NCBI RefSeq assembly: GCF_050596425.1
Contig: NZ_CP192292.1
Location: 2,666,001-2,730,000 of the forward strand
DNA from: G963665925 sp050596425
GTDB lineage: Bacteria > Bacillota > Clostridia > Peptostreptococcales > Acidaminobacteraceae
Direction of reading: 5' to 3'
DNA length: 64,000 nucleotides
Part shown: one piece after another, positions 1 through 7,560 of the stretch
How the letters are laid out: each line of letters opens with the position of its first letter
Position numbering within the stretch: position 1 is the stretch's first letter
The notes under the pieces: generated by a model
The model's input: only the letters and a program-made list of their open reading frames with translations
Databases searched by the model: none
Told to the model about the DNA's origin: nothing
Program-made: the position numbers and the translations under genes

Positions 1-598
1 AGTTATGACCAGGAATTTCTTTGGCCTTACCGTGGGCATCATACTTACCAATACGAGGGCCTAAAACACTGGCACCCATGAGTGCTGCCCACCCACCAAC
101 AGAATGGACAACCGTTGAACCGGCAAAGTCATGAAATCCCATTTGAGATAAGAAGCCACCACCCCAAGCCCAGTGACCAACAAGGGGGTAAACAAGCCCA
201 CTTATGACCACACTATAAATTAAATAAGAGCTAAATTTCGTTCTTTCTGACATAGCGCCCGAAACAATAGTGGAAGCAGTGGCACAAAAGACTGTTTGGA
301 ATATCAAGAAGGCTTCAAAGGGAACGCTTAGTCCTAGAAATGCATACGACTGAGCTGTTGCAGGTGCATACTGTCCTATAAATCCATAAAAATCCTCACC
401 AAACATAATGGGAAAACCTATGAGAAAAAAAACAATTGAACCGGCTGAAAAGTCCATTAAATTCTTCATAATAATATTTGATGCATTTTTAGCACGAGTG
501 AAGCCGGTTTCGACAAGCGCAAATCCCGCTTGCATGAAGAAAACAAGTGCTGTTGCAAATAGAACCCAAATTGTGTTTAGGCTTAATACTGTATTCAT
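1..598 (-). CDS. amt: Ammonium transporter, N-terminal part (runs off window)
   Basis: Translation leftward from the ATG at 598 gives about 199 residues of an Amt/MEP/Rh family ammonium channel, an inner-membrane protein that imports ammonium. Visible family segments are an N-terminal membrane helix with FALVETGFTRAKN (family GFAxxExGxxRxKN), a CATASTIVSGAMSER segment and DFAGSTVVHSVGG, close to the family DFAGGxVVH signature that precedes the pore. The C-terminal half lies beyond the left edge. The gene has its own promoter and an attenuator-like hairpin in its leader, which points to nitrogen control. No glnB/glnK is visible on this side. Confidence 0.93.
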   Translation of the reverse strand, partial: MNTVLSLNTIWVLFATALVFFMQAGFALVETGFTRAKNASNIIMKNLMDFSAGSIVFFLIGFPIMFGEDFYGFIGQYAPATAQSYAFLGLSVPFEAFLIFQTVFCATASTIVSGAMSERTKFSSYLIYSVVISGLVYPLVGHWAWGGGFLSQMGFHDFAGSTVVHSVGGWAALMGASVLGPRIGKYDAHGKAKEIPGHN

Positions 599-666
599 AT
601 ACAAACCCCTCTCTTAACACTCCTGGTCATTGACATACATAAAAGTTTAGACAATTGCGCGCAAAA

Positions 667-716
667 CAAAGAAAACGCCTGTTGCAGGAGCTTGCTCCAT
701 TCAACAGACGTCTTTG
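667..716 (-). promoter_or_regulatory. Attenuator-like hairpin in the amt leader
   Basis: A long stem-loop lies between the amt promoter and start codon. Positions 675-684 pair with 702-711 with one G-U, flanking CAAAG/CTTTG bases extend it, and an inner GGAG/CTCC hairpin caps it. Read leftward it is followed by a T-rich run (GTTTTCTTTGTTTT), so it can act as an intrinsic terminator in the leader. In clostridia such leaders of nitrogen genes can be controlled by ANTAR antiterminators. That link is inference; I do not see a clear second ANTAR hairpin. Confidence 0.6.
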
Positions 717-742
717 TCCAAGTCTTTATTTTCTTGTGTATC

Positions 743-770
743 ATTATACACGACCTTGCAATATAATCAA
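743..770 (-). promoter_or_regulatory. Sigma-70-type promoter of amt
   Basis: On the minus strand TTGATT and TATAAT are separated by 16 bp, which puts the start of transcription near 737 and makes a leader of about 140 nt carrying the attenuator hairpin. Confidence 0.55.
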
Positions 771-1018
771 TTCATTTTTATGGGAAAGCGTTGTCTAAAT
801 TTTCTGACACATAGACCTTCCATCACTTTAAACTTTAAACTGTAACTATTGCTTTTGATTTCATTCTTCTTATTATTGAGTTCAGATACAACAGCTCTTG
901 TCTCTTCATCTTTCGAATCATAATGTTTGACGATCCATAAATCCCCTCATAAAATGTTGACCGATAGGTTTTTTCTTGAATCCGCTCCATAAATGAAAAT
1001 TGTATTCAGAGCATTAAA
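771..1018. other. Intergenic DNA without a supported gene
   Basis: Between the amt promoter and the small gene at 1019-1183 I see no convincing gene. A 51-codon minus-strand open frame (990 to 835) is rich in basic residues but lacks a ribosome binding site. It could be a remnant or chance. Confidence 0.5.
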
Positions 1019-1183
1019 TCACCTACCTGAGAGCTTGTTTTTTATATAATCTATAAATTTCAAGGTGAACTTTCCAAATCCGAAAAAACTTCCAATCCTC
1101 TCAAATCCCTTTAAAACCCAGTGTATGAGTAATAGGTATAAAAAAACAAATACAAACAAGTCGAAAAAATTTCTTAGAGTCAT
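1019..1183 (-). CDS. Small membrane protein, 54 residues
   Basis: A 54-codon frame starts at ATG 1183 behind a good ribosome binding site (GAAGGAGATGCA). The product has one strongly hydrophobic stretch at about residues 7-22 (LFVFVFLYLLLI) and a basic, glycine- and phenylalanine-containing tail. It follows two other small membrane-protein genes on the same strand, with 32 bp to its upstream neighbour, so the three probably form one transcript. I do not recognise the family. The ribosome binding site and spacing are the main support. Confidence 0.55.
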   Translation of the reverse strand: MTLRNFFDLFVFVFLYLLLIHWVLKGFERIGSFFGFGKFTLKFIDYIKNKLSGR

Positions 1184-1215
1184 TGCATCTCCTTCTTTTT
1201 TCTAAGCCAGTTAAG

Positions 1216-1482
1216 CTAAACTTGATGCATACCAAACACATAAATTAATGTGACTATTAGTGCCATGTACAGAAATATCACCGGATTCCAAAACTCTTCC
1301 ATATCACTTAGTTTCTTTTTATGAACCCGAACGGCATACTTATTCTCTATAACTGTAATGACTGGTACAAACCACAAAACCACCACAATCCACTTGTAAG
1401 AAAATAGGGCGTTTAGTCCTAATGAAACAAGAATTATTAGGACGGCTACAATTGTCAGTTTTTTGTAATTGATATATTCCAT
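1216..1482 (-). CDS. Small multi-span membrane protein, unknown function
   Basis: About 88 residues from the ATG at 1482. A longer frame from TTG 1524 would overlap the upstream gene by 32 bp. I prefer the ATG because GCGGGG sits just before it and it leaves a natural 10-bp gap. Hydrophobic segments lie at about residues 10-30, 32-48 and 70-85, so three membrane spans are likely, with a basic loop (VRVHKKK) between the second and third. No family recognised. Likely co-transcribed with the genes on either side. Confidence 0.6.
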   Translation of the reverse strand: MEYINYKKLTIVAVLIILVSLGLNALFSYKWIVVVLWFVPVITVIENKYAVRVHKKKLSDMEEFWNPVIFLYMALIVTLIYVFGMHQV

Positions 1483-1492
1483 AAACCCCGCT

Positions 1493-1750
1493 TTATCTAT
1501 GTCTATTCTCAATGTTTTGAACAAGATCTACAACTTCCTTGACTTCACTCGCTGAAAAACAGCTTAAGTCTAGGCTAATACAAGAATTTCGCTTCAATGC
1601 ACTCGACTCTATGCCATTTTTATTCTTAATGTCTACACTGATTTTATCCTCTGATTTTAATAGATACGCTCTTACTATGAGCCCTATGCTCAGCCCTACA
1701 AGTAAAATGATTATTGACATGCCAATTAAATAAAAGAGTGTTAAAATCAC
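1493..1750 (-). CDS. Small single-span membrane protein, unknown function
   Basis: 85 residues from a GTG at 1750 preceded by GGAGGTG, which decides the start. An N-terminal membrane helix (about residues 3-28) is followed by a polar domain of about 55 residues ending in an amphipathic, acidic helix (SASEVKEVVDLVQNIENR). This is an N-in or signal-anchor topology with a small soluble domain. It lies first in a run of three small membrane-protein genes. No family recognised. Confidence 0.65.
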   Translation of the reverse strand: MILTLFYLIGMSIIILLVGLSIGLIVRAYLLKSEDKISVDIKNKNGIESSALKRNSCISLDLSCFSASEVKEVVDLVQNIENRHR

Positions 1751-1792
1751 GTTTACACCTCCATGTACTTCTATCTTCTAGAAGCAGTTCTT

Positions 1793-2461
1793 TCACTTGT
1801 CATCCCAACTATGTTTTCCATTTCCTGTTATTGGTATAGATTCCCCCAGAAATCTTGGCTTTGATTTAAACGCTATATTGCCATAGGCCTTGATCCTTGC
1901 TAAAGACTCTCTTAACCTCCATTTGCACTTGAGAGCAAGTGGATACATATCTTCATTTACAGCATAGCCTACGGCTTCAATTCCAAGTTCATTGGCTATA
2001 TAAACAGCCCTATCAACGTGAAAGGCTTGAGTGACTACAACGGCATTCTCGATTTTGAATATGTCCCTTGCTCGGTACATACTGTCATAAGTATCGAAAC
2101 CTGCATGGTCCATAAATATGTCATCTTCTCGTACTTTAGAATAATTCTCTAAAATATATTTTCTCATACTGTTTACTTCATCATAGTTTGACTGTCCATG
2201 ATCTCCAGACAGCAGTATTTTGGATACCTTTCCATTCAAATATATATCAACACCTCTTTTAACCCTTTGCTCAAGTACATGGGAAAGAGTTTCACCTCTC
2301 ACATAAGCGCCCAAAATAATTACAGCTTGCTTTTCAGGTGTATTTTCGGTTTCATGATAAATTAGATCCTTGGCTTTATTTAGAATGTGTACATTAATCA
2401 ATAAGCCAGATATTAAAAGAAAGATCATCATCACAAATGCTATTCTTGTCATTTTTCTCAT
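1793..2461 (-). CDS. SanA/YdcF-like DUF218 membrane-anchored protein
   Basis: 222 residues. An N-terminal signal anchor (about residues 6-28) is followed by a DUF218 domain (about 45-190). Family marks are AVIILGAYVRG near the domain start, ILLSGDHG, the DDIFMDHAGFDTYDSMYRARDIF segment and VVVTQAFHVDRAVYIA. SanA/YdcF proteins sit at the outer face of the cytoplasmic membrane. SanA in enterobacteria affects envelope permeability (high-temperature vancomycin exclusion), and the enzymatic role is unsettled. The start at 2461 has GGAG upstream. No functional link to the neighbours is obvious. Confidence 0.85.
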   Translation of the reverse strand: MRKMTRIAFVMMIFLLISGLLINVHILNKAKDLIYHETENTPEKQAVIILGAYVRGETLSHVLEQRVKRGVDIYLNGKVSKILLSGDHGQSNYDEVNSMRKYILENYSKVREDDIFMDHAGFDTYDSMYRARDIFKIENAVVVTQAFHVDRAVYIANELGIEAVGYAVNEDMYPLALKCKWRLRESLARIKAYGNIAFKSKPRFLGESIPITGNGKHSWDDK

Positions 2462-2591
2462 ATATTGTCTCCATATCTATTATTATGATTATTTTATCAA
2501 AAGGAAGAGACAAATGATTATCAGGATGATTACAAATATTTTCAAAATAATGTATTCCTTGCTCCGGGTTCTATGCTTGCAAAGAACCTGA

Positions 2592-3053
2592 CTATAAGTT
2601 TAAGTAACTGACTTCCTTTTGTGGTTCAAAACCCATGCCTTCATATATCTCTTTGGCCTTTTGGTTCTCAACCCAGTAATCAAGCCCTATTCTATCCACA
2701 GATCTGGCATAGCAAAACTCTTTGACACAAGCAAACAAGGCTTTTCCTATTCCCCTCCCGCGGTATTTTGGACTAACTGATATCTGATGCACATAGACAT
2801 AATGAGTGGCCTTTGAAAAGGCGGTTTCAGCTCGAAATATTTCTTCAAACCGCACATATCCAGTGTTAAATCCTAAATCTTGCCCTATAATAAAATGATG
2901 GGTTTCCTTATTAACCACTTTGGTAAAATACGCATGAACACTTTCAAAGTCATAAGGTTTAAAACGTTCCGGATAGAGTTCACAGTGTAGATTTTGAACG
3001 GGTTCATTGAGTCGTGCAATACTCTGTGCGTCTTTTGTTCCTATAAACTGCAT
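2592..3053 (-). CDS. GNAT-family N-acetyltransferase
   Basis: 153 residues. I chose the ATG at 3053 because AAGGAG lies six bases before it; the upstream in-frame ATG at 3080 has no such signal. The GNAT acetyl-CoA binding motif A is clear (ISVSPKYRGRGIGKALF), preceded by a beta strand with HYVYVHQ and followed by a C-terminal GLDYWVENQKAKEIYEGMGF motif B. The acceptor substrate cannot be told from sequence. It stands alone, with 130-240 bp to either neighbour. Confidence 0.88.
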   Translation of the reverse strand: MQFIGTKDAQSIARLNEPVQNLHCELYPERFKPYDFESVHAYFTKVVNKETHHFIIGQDLGFNTGYVRFEEIFRAETAFSKATHYVYVHQISVSPKYRGRGIGKALFACVKEFCYARSVDRIGLDYWVENQKAKEIYEGMGFEPQKEVSYLNL

Positions 3054-3296
3054 ATTATTCTCCTTATTAATACTAAACATATTTAAATTAAATATAGGTA
3101 TATGTTTATCATACCATCCTTATGTCTCTTGTTTTTACTTTCATTCCACATTTTACCATATTCGAGTTTTAAAAATGTCATTTCATTCAGTCTGTACACA
3201 AAATGACCTTTTATGAAATGACACCTTAACTAAAACTTTGACCTTTTATGTATGAAAATTATGCATGTGACTGCTCTGCACCGGTTTATGATTTCC

Positions 3297-3521
3297 TTAA
3301 CATCCGCTTTTTTTTACAATTTGACGACCTAAAAATAGGCCAATCACAAAGTACATAATAACGTTTATAAGCACTTGACTTGTTGTCCATGGTGGATTTT
3401 TCATTATAACATTCACTGCTGTTGCTATTGAATTTATTAGCGATGTAAACAGCACCGCATAAATAGCTGTAAATTTTGTTGGACCAAGCCCTTTAACCAT
3501 TTGGTTCATGAATTTTACCAT
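3297..3521 (-). CDS. Small two-span membrane protein, unknown function
   Basis: 74 residues from the ATG at 3521, chosen for the GGGGGATATAAA ribosome binding site; the open frame continues to 3557 without one. Two hydrophobic segments (about residues 13-36 and 47-65) flank a short loop with NPPW, and the tail is basic. No family recognised, though small two-span proteins of this kind are common in clostridia. Confidence 0.55.
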   Translation of the reverse strand: MVKFMNQMVKGLGPTKFTAIYAVLFTSLINSIATAVNVIMKNPPWTTSQVLINVIMYFVIGLFLGRQIVKKSGC

Positions 3522-3622
3522 TTTATATCCCCCAATCTTCTGACATAGACAGTTCATACGTCTTGCTTTTTCCTAAGATATCTTAAACCACTATCAATTC
3601 TGTTTCCTTCTTAAAATTTATA

Positions 3623-4258
3623 TTATTTGGTACTTTTTCTTGAAAAACAGTCCAGTGTTAAATGCAGCAGTTCATCAAACCGATTTGTTATGCCAAAAGC
3701 ATAGGGCGGCGTGCCCTTCGCTTTCTCGAGCTTACTTATGTAAAAAATGATTGGGGTTTGAATACCTTCTTCTTCCATGATGGCCGCCAGATCAATTCCG
3801 CTCTTAGCATTTCCATCTCTTTCAATATCCGAATACACCAAGTCATAATTCATTGTTTTAAGTTTATTAAGTGCACAGGCGTCAGACGTTGAAATATCAA
3901 TATTAATGCCCATTTCATTTAGAACTTCAGCTTCTTCTTTGATTTTAGAGATTTCATCATCAATCCATAAGACCCGCTTATTTCTAAGTACGTCTGTATT
4001 GCGATTTACCCGGTCAAGAACGGTTAAATCGTACTTTAGGTCAGTGTCTTTTATTCGTTTTGCCCTTTTGGCTTCTACATTTCTAATTTTCGTTTCCATC
4101 AGCTTGACTTCAACACCTAGTCCCTTAAACTCTACGATTTTGGGAAGTATGTATTCCACCATTGGTTTTTTCAGAAGTAAAACTATAAATATCAGCACCG
4201 CTGAGTTGACTAAACTTGGGATGATCTCCACTAATTTTATAATCGCTTCCTCTGGCAT
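3623..4258 (-). CDS. Membrane-anchored receiver-like protein
   Basis: 211 residues from the ATG at 4258, which has GTGGAGGA ahead of it; the GTG at 4270 is part of that binding site. One membrane helix (about residues 13-33) is followed by a charged, probably helical linker (about 40-85) and a CheY-like receiver fold (about 90-205). Receiver marks are VLWIDDE for the acidic pocket and YDLVYSDIERDG, whose Asp matches the phosphorylation site, then a FYISKLEKA strand where the conserved Thr/Ser and Lys would be. There is no output domain and no adjacent kinase, so phosphorylation and partner are unknown. Confidence 0.65.
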   Translation of the reverse strand: MPEEAIIKLVEIIPSLVNSAVLIFIVLLLKKPMVEYILPKIVEFKGLGVEVKLMETKIRNVEAKRAKRIKDTDLKYDLTVLDRVNRNTDVLRNKRVLWIDDEISKIKEEAEVLNEMGINIDISTSDACALNKLKTMNYDLVYSDIERDGNAKSGIDLAAIMEEEGIQTPIIFYISKLEKAKGTPPYAFGITNRFDELLHLTLDCFSRKSTK

Positions 4259-4377
4259 TTTATCCTCCACGTATATATTTTGACATGTCTATATTTTAAC
4301 ACTTTTACATAGCAATTCATTTGAAAAATCCAGTTTTTTTGACTTAATATCAAGTTTAAATGATACGAATCAAACCT

Positions 4378-4406
4378 TTGACGTTAAATCCTCTTCCTTA
4401 TATGTT
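4378..4406 (+). promoter_or_regulatory. Probable sigma-70 promoter of the 4505 gene
   Basis: TTGACG and TATGTT are separated by 17 bp about 100 bp before the start codon of the exported-protein gene. The -10 is only a fair match. Confidence 0.4.
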
Positions 4407-4504
4407 ATATTATGTATATTAGATCGCTTGGAACCTGAGCAATATCAAAAATACAAATTGACACCCAATATTGTTCTCGTGCAGTTTTAAGAGGAGGCAC
4501 ACTT

Positions 4505-5671
4505 ATGCTTAGAACCAACAAATGCTCAAAAACAAATATTTGGCTTGCATCAATCATCATAACTGGATTTATTGCATTATATCTGTTTTCAGCTTTTGCT
4601 AAAGAAAGTGCTGAAGTTTCAACATCTGCTTTCTCATATGCCTCTTATAAACTTATTCCTCCCAGCGGCGGCGATATTGTTGACTTCTCAGTTTATGGCG
4701 ACACAATATATTATAGTGTCCTACGCGAGCCTCAAAATGAAACTGACTCAAAAACCTATGAGATTTATTCTAAAAATACAAAGAAGGACACTGTCGCTTT
4801 GCTATTGAAAACGATTGACGCTGGTATTAAAATGAACAATCTAAAAAGCAATGAGCAAAGTCTCTTTTGGATTCTCCAAGATTCTAAGGAAAAATGGACC
4901 CTCTATAGAATGAACCTGAACAATCACCTAGTCGAAGCAGTATACCAATCTAAGACAAGTCCAAGTTCTATACCAATTTCTGTAGCTCTTTCAAATACAC
5001 ACTTGATTTGGTATGAAAGCGATGACTCGCTTTCAAAGGGACATACTTATGCCCTCAAAATACTGGACATTGAAGCAAACACCATAGAATCATTCCATGA
5101 CGACATCCATTTGATGTCTCCTTATGATACCCCCTATATTAATGATTCCATTATCACTTATTTAAAGCGCAACAACTCTAAAAACTCAATCGTTACTTAT
5201 GACCTTGTTCAAAATAATTTTGTTGGTGCCTATGCGCCTGAGTCCTCCATATTATCCCCTATGTCAGATAATAAACACATGATTTGGCACGATGGATTTG
5301 GCAATGCTAATGTATACATTTTAAAGGACTTTAAAAACATTATAAAAAGAGACTCTGAGTCTTCAGAGTCTCTGACAATCCTTAATGATCAGGAAATAGA
5401 TATTTTCACAATACACTTACTGGAAGACTGGATCTTGATCAACGACAGGGCATCAAAGTCCATCATTTCATATAATCTAGACACAGGAAAATACAATGAC
5501 ATTTCACAAGAGTCTATGGCTGCTTCTCATAGCAGTTATATAACAAATGGCTCAATCACAGTAGATGATAAGTTTATTGCCAAACAGATTATTGATAAGG
5601 ACATTTACTGTATTATCATTGCCCCTGAAAACAACACAAGCAAGAATAAAGCATCCTCCATCAGCAACTAA
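4505..5671 (+). CDS. Exported protein, possible beta-propeller, unknown function
   Basis: 388 residues behind a strong ribosome binding site (GAGGAGG). A signal peptide or signal anchor covers about residues 12-32, followed by an extracytoplasmic domain. The rest has recurring short beta-strand units (DTIYYSVLR, SLFWILQDSK, HLIWYESDD, SIITYLKRN, HMIWHDGFG, SITVDDKFIAKQI), each with an aromatic pair followed by a charged turn, which suggests a beta-propeller. No enzymatic motif is visible and I do not recognise the family. It is a single rightward gene among leftward ones and contains an 11-bp perfect inverted repeat. Confidence 0.75.
   Translation: MLRTNKCSKTNIWLASIIITGFIALYLFSAFAKESAEVSTSAFSYASYKLIPPSGGDIVDFSVYGDTIYYSVLREPQNETDSKTYEIYSKNTKKDTVALLLKTIDAGIKMNNLKSNEQSLFWILQDSKEKWTLYRMNLNNHLVEAVYQSKTSPSSIPISVALSNTHLIWYESDDSLSKGHTYALKILDIEANTIESFHDDIHLMSPYDTPYINDSIITYLKRNNSKNSIVTYDLVQNNFVGAYAPESSILSPMSDNKHMIWHDGFGNANVYILKDFKNIIKRDSESSESLTILNDQEIDIFTIHLLEDWILINDRASKSIISYNLDTGKYNDISQESMAASHSSYITNGSITVDDKFIAKQIIDKDIYCIIIAPENNTSKNKASSISN
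5348..5373. repeat. Perfect 11-bp inverted repeat inside the exported-protein gene
   Basis: AGAGACTCTGA at 5348-5358 and its exact complement at 5363-5373 flank a 4-base loop. It encodes an acidic Ser/Glu stretch and is not followed by a T-run, so it is probably not a terminator. A related GAGACTCTC palindrome occurs at 6909-6928. Confidence 0.6.
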
Positions 5672-5678
5672 ATTGTAG

Positions 5679-5942
5679 TTAAGGCAGTTCCGTGTGCAGA
5701 GCACACCATATAAATACATATAGAAATCCAAAACATGTAAGATAAATTAAGTGCAAACTCAAAAGTATCTCTCTATACCAAAATTGATCCTCTGACTGAA
5801 CCAACCTAAAAATACATACTCCAGATACAACAAACGAAATCCACATATGTTTAAATAATGCTTCTTGCCTGGTTACAAGAAAGAGTATCAGCGTTACAAG
5901 ACTCATCCCTAAACTTATTTTTCTATCTCTGTAGTTTTTCAT
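5679..5942 (-). CDS. Small multi-span membrane protein, unknown function
   Basis: 87 residues with about three hydrophobic segments (residues 10-24, 31-47 and 58-80). The ATG at 5942 lies inside the end of the upstream phospholipase-like gene (20-bp overlap) and has AGAGGA ahead of it, so translation is probably coupled. No family recognised. It may assist the phospholipase-like protein, but that rests only on the overlap. Confidence 0.6.
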   Translation of the reverse strand: MKNYRDRKISLGMSLVTLILFLVTRQEALFKHMWISFVVSGVCIFRLVQSEDQFWYREILLSLHLIYLTCFGFLYVFIWCALHTELP

Positions 5943-6579
5943 TTAGGTCCTCTGCAATCCCAGACACCACATTGTCCACAAAAGCATTCATGTCTTCCAT
6001 TTGTAAATGTTTATAGGGTCTATTGAAATCACTGGGAGGTGACATATAAAAGTCTTTTATATAGCATATTTTCTCATAGATTTGCCCTTGTTCAAAATAA
6101 TCCAAGTAATCTGGAAATCTGTCAATATGCTGAAATATAGTCCAGAACACCGACTCTTGATTCTGTAAAAAATACAAATGATCTAAATCATACCAGTCCT
6201 TTTTTATAACCCAAATATAGTCCTTGTCATTCTCGACCTTCTTATAGAGCGGATTGATCTCTTTCATGTGCTCAAAGAAGGCTTCCCACCAAAGATCTGT
6301 CATTAAATGAACATAGTACCCGAGAAAGAAAGACCGTTTCTTTTGATCACCATAAAACTCAGACAAGTGAGCCTTATAGAAAAAATCCGGACGAATACGC
6401 TTTTTATGGTCTTTCCAGTGACTAATCTCTGGTGGTGAATCGAAGGCACTCCGGTCTGCATTTGGTTTTCCTGCATCAGCTGCTATATTGCCCACCAAAA
6501 AACTTTTTTTATCTAAATCCATTTGTTCTTTATTAATTAAGACTTCTGCGATGCGGATGTGTAATCCCCACGTTGCCAT
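5923..6579 (-). CDS. Zinc-dependent phospholipase C-like protein
   Basis: 218 residues resembling the bacterial zinc-dependent phospholipase C family (PF00882) in its small cytosolic form. Visible marks are the N-terminal WGLHIRIAEVL with a metal-type His, GNIAADAG, ISHWKDH, and FFLGYYVHLMTDLWW with a His-Asp pair. These His/Asp residues match the metal ligands of the family. There is no signal peptide, unlike secreted clostridial alpha-toxin-type enzymes, so this is probably an intracellular hydrolase of unknown substrate. The start is fixed by GAGGAGGCGG upstream. The structured RNA at 6782-6947 lies about 200 bp upstream on the same strand. Confidence 0.75.
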   Translation of the reverse strand: MATWGLHIRIAEVLINKEQMDLDKKSFLVGNIAADAGKPNADRSAFDSPPEISHWKDHKKRIRPDFFYKAHLSEFYGDQKKRSFFLGYYVHLMTDLWWEAFFEHMKEINPLYKKVENDKDYIWVIKKDWYDLDHLYFLQNQESVFWTIFQHIDRFPDYLDYFEQGQIYEKICYIKDFYMSPPSDFNRPYKHLQMEDMNAFVDNVVSGIAEDLNEKLQR

Positions 6580-6781
6580 ATAACCGCCTCCTCAACTACT
6601 ATATTTTAACATTATATTCATTTTAAGGCGTTACATTTTAAATAATAATACAGATAGAATGACATAAAAAGAGATCCTTCTAAATGTCTTGCAATTTAAA
6701 AAGATCAGTAATTATAGTTTATCTAATAATTTATTCAAAGTGACATTCAATACAACTCAAATGGTATAGTGTCACCCATGT

Positions 6782-6947
6782 GCTCAAAAAACGAAAATCC
6801 CGACCACCTACGGGTTAAGTCTCGGGATCAACGCTTTGGAAAGTAGTTACTACAGCTTTTATCTTATCGGGAAATAAGACAAAGGCTTTATAGGAGAAAA
6901 CTACTGCTGAGACTCTCTAGAGAGTCTCTTATTTAATTACGGGTTAC
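6782..6947 (-). ncRNA. Candidate structured RNA with its own promoter and terminator
   Basis: A consensus-like promoter (6952-6980) and a strong intrinsic terminator define a minus-strand RNA of about 160 nt. From its 5' end it holds: a perfect 20-bp palindrome (6909-6928); a 14-bp apical hairpin (6862-6875 with 6882-6895); a GTAGTT/AACTAC stem closing an internal loop; and the terminator stem CCCGA/TCGGG (about 6799-6828) followed by TTTTCGTTTTTT. AGTCTC of the palindrome can instead pair with GAGACT at the terminator, so alternative folds compete. It could be a free small RNA, including a 6S-like one, or an attenuator for the phospholipase-like gene 200 bp downstream. No known riboswitch signature is recognised. 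Confidence 0.6.
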
Positions 6948-6951
6948 CTAT

Positions 6952-6980
6952 ATTATACAAGATATGAATATTGTTTTCAA
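6952..6980 (-). promoter_or_regulatory. Strong sigma-70 promoter of the structured RNA
   Basis: On the minus strand TTGAAA and TATAAT are separated by exactly 17 bp. Transcription would start at about 6946, just before the structured region, and no gene starts nearby. Confidence 0.7.
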
Positions 6981-7057
6981 TTGACTATAGAATGTTTTGA
7001 TCATATACCTAGTTCTAATAGAAATCTTCAAATAGAAAGAAGCCCCCTTTAAGAGCT

Positions 7058-7438
7058 TCATTCTTCTGGTCTATCCGCTTGTGACCATATATCTATCATG
7101 CTTTGCCATACATCTTTCGTCTCGTCCCTCAACCACGGATCGAGTGCACTTAACTTCATTCGTTTTTTAATAAGGCTCTCCTGAAGATGGTCTATAAGTC
7201 CGTAACTCAAAAGTTCCTTGACTTCCTTATCGCCTTCTTTTAAATACTTCTCAATGAGTGCAAATAGCCACATAAAATTTTGAGTATCTTCGCGTCCCAA
7301 AGAATTCACAATTGCATCGGATATAATGTCGACACCACCATATAAGTCCATTCTATTTCTGTCACGCATTCGGTGATCAGCATATGTATCCGGCAGGTTA
7401 TGCAAGAGACCCGTTAACACTTCATCTTTTTGGATCAA
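7058..7438 (-). CDS. Hypothetical alpha-helical cytosolic protein
   Basis: About 126 residues, acidic, with no signal peptide or membrane segment and mostly helical. It carries a SDAIVNSLGRE segment and repeated Leu/Lys/Glu helices such as LLSYGLIDHLQESLI. The frame opens at GTG 7447. A TTG at 7438 is better placed relative to the AGGAG, so I use it; the difference is three codons. I do not recognise the family. It lies between metF and the structured RNA, with no link to either. Confidence 0.6.
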   Translation of the reverse strand: MIQKDEVLTGLLHNLPDTYADHRMRDRNRMDLYGGVDIISDAIVNSLGREDTQNFMWLFALIEKYLKEGDKEVKELLSYGLIDHLQESLIKKRMKLSALDPWLRDETKDVWQSMIDIWSQADRPEE

Positions 7439-7560
7439 GTCTATCACTCCTGTTCCATTTCTGCCGATATCACCCTTTCATTATACTACGTTTTCGTAAT
7501 TTTGTCATTATTCTGATTATTTCGCGTGTTCATCTTTCATGGCAAACTGCGTAAATGAAC

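Noticed and set aside
835..990. 51-codon minus-strand open frame upstream of amt
   Set aside because: No ribosome binding site, no recognisable domain, atypical basic composition; could be a remnant but I cannot support a gene.
5348..5373. Terminator inside the 4505-5671 gene
   Set aside because: No T-run follows and the frame continues normally for 100 codons.
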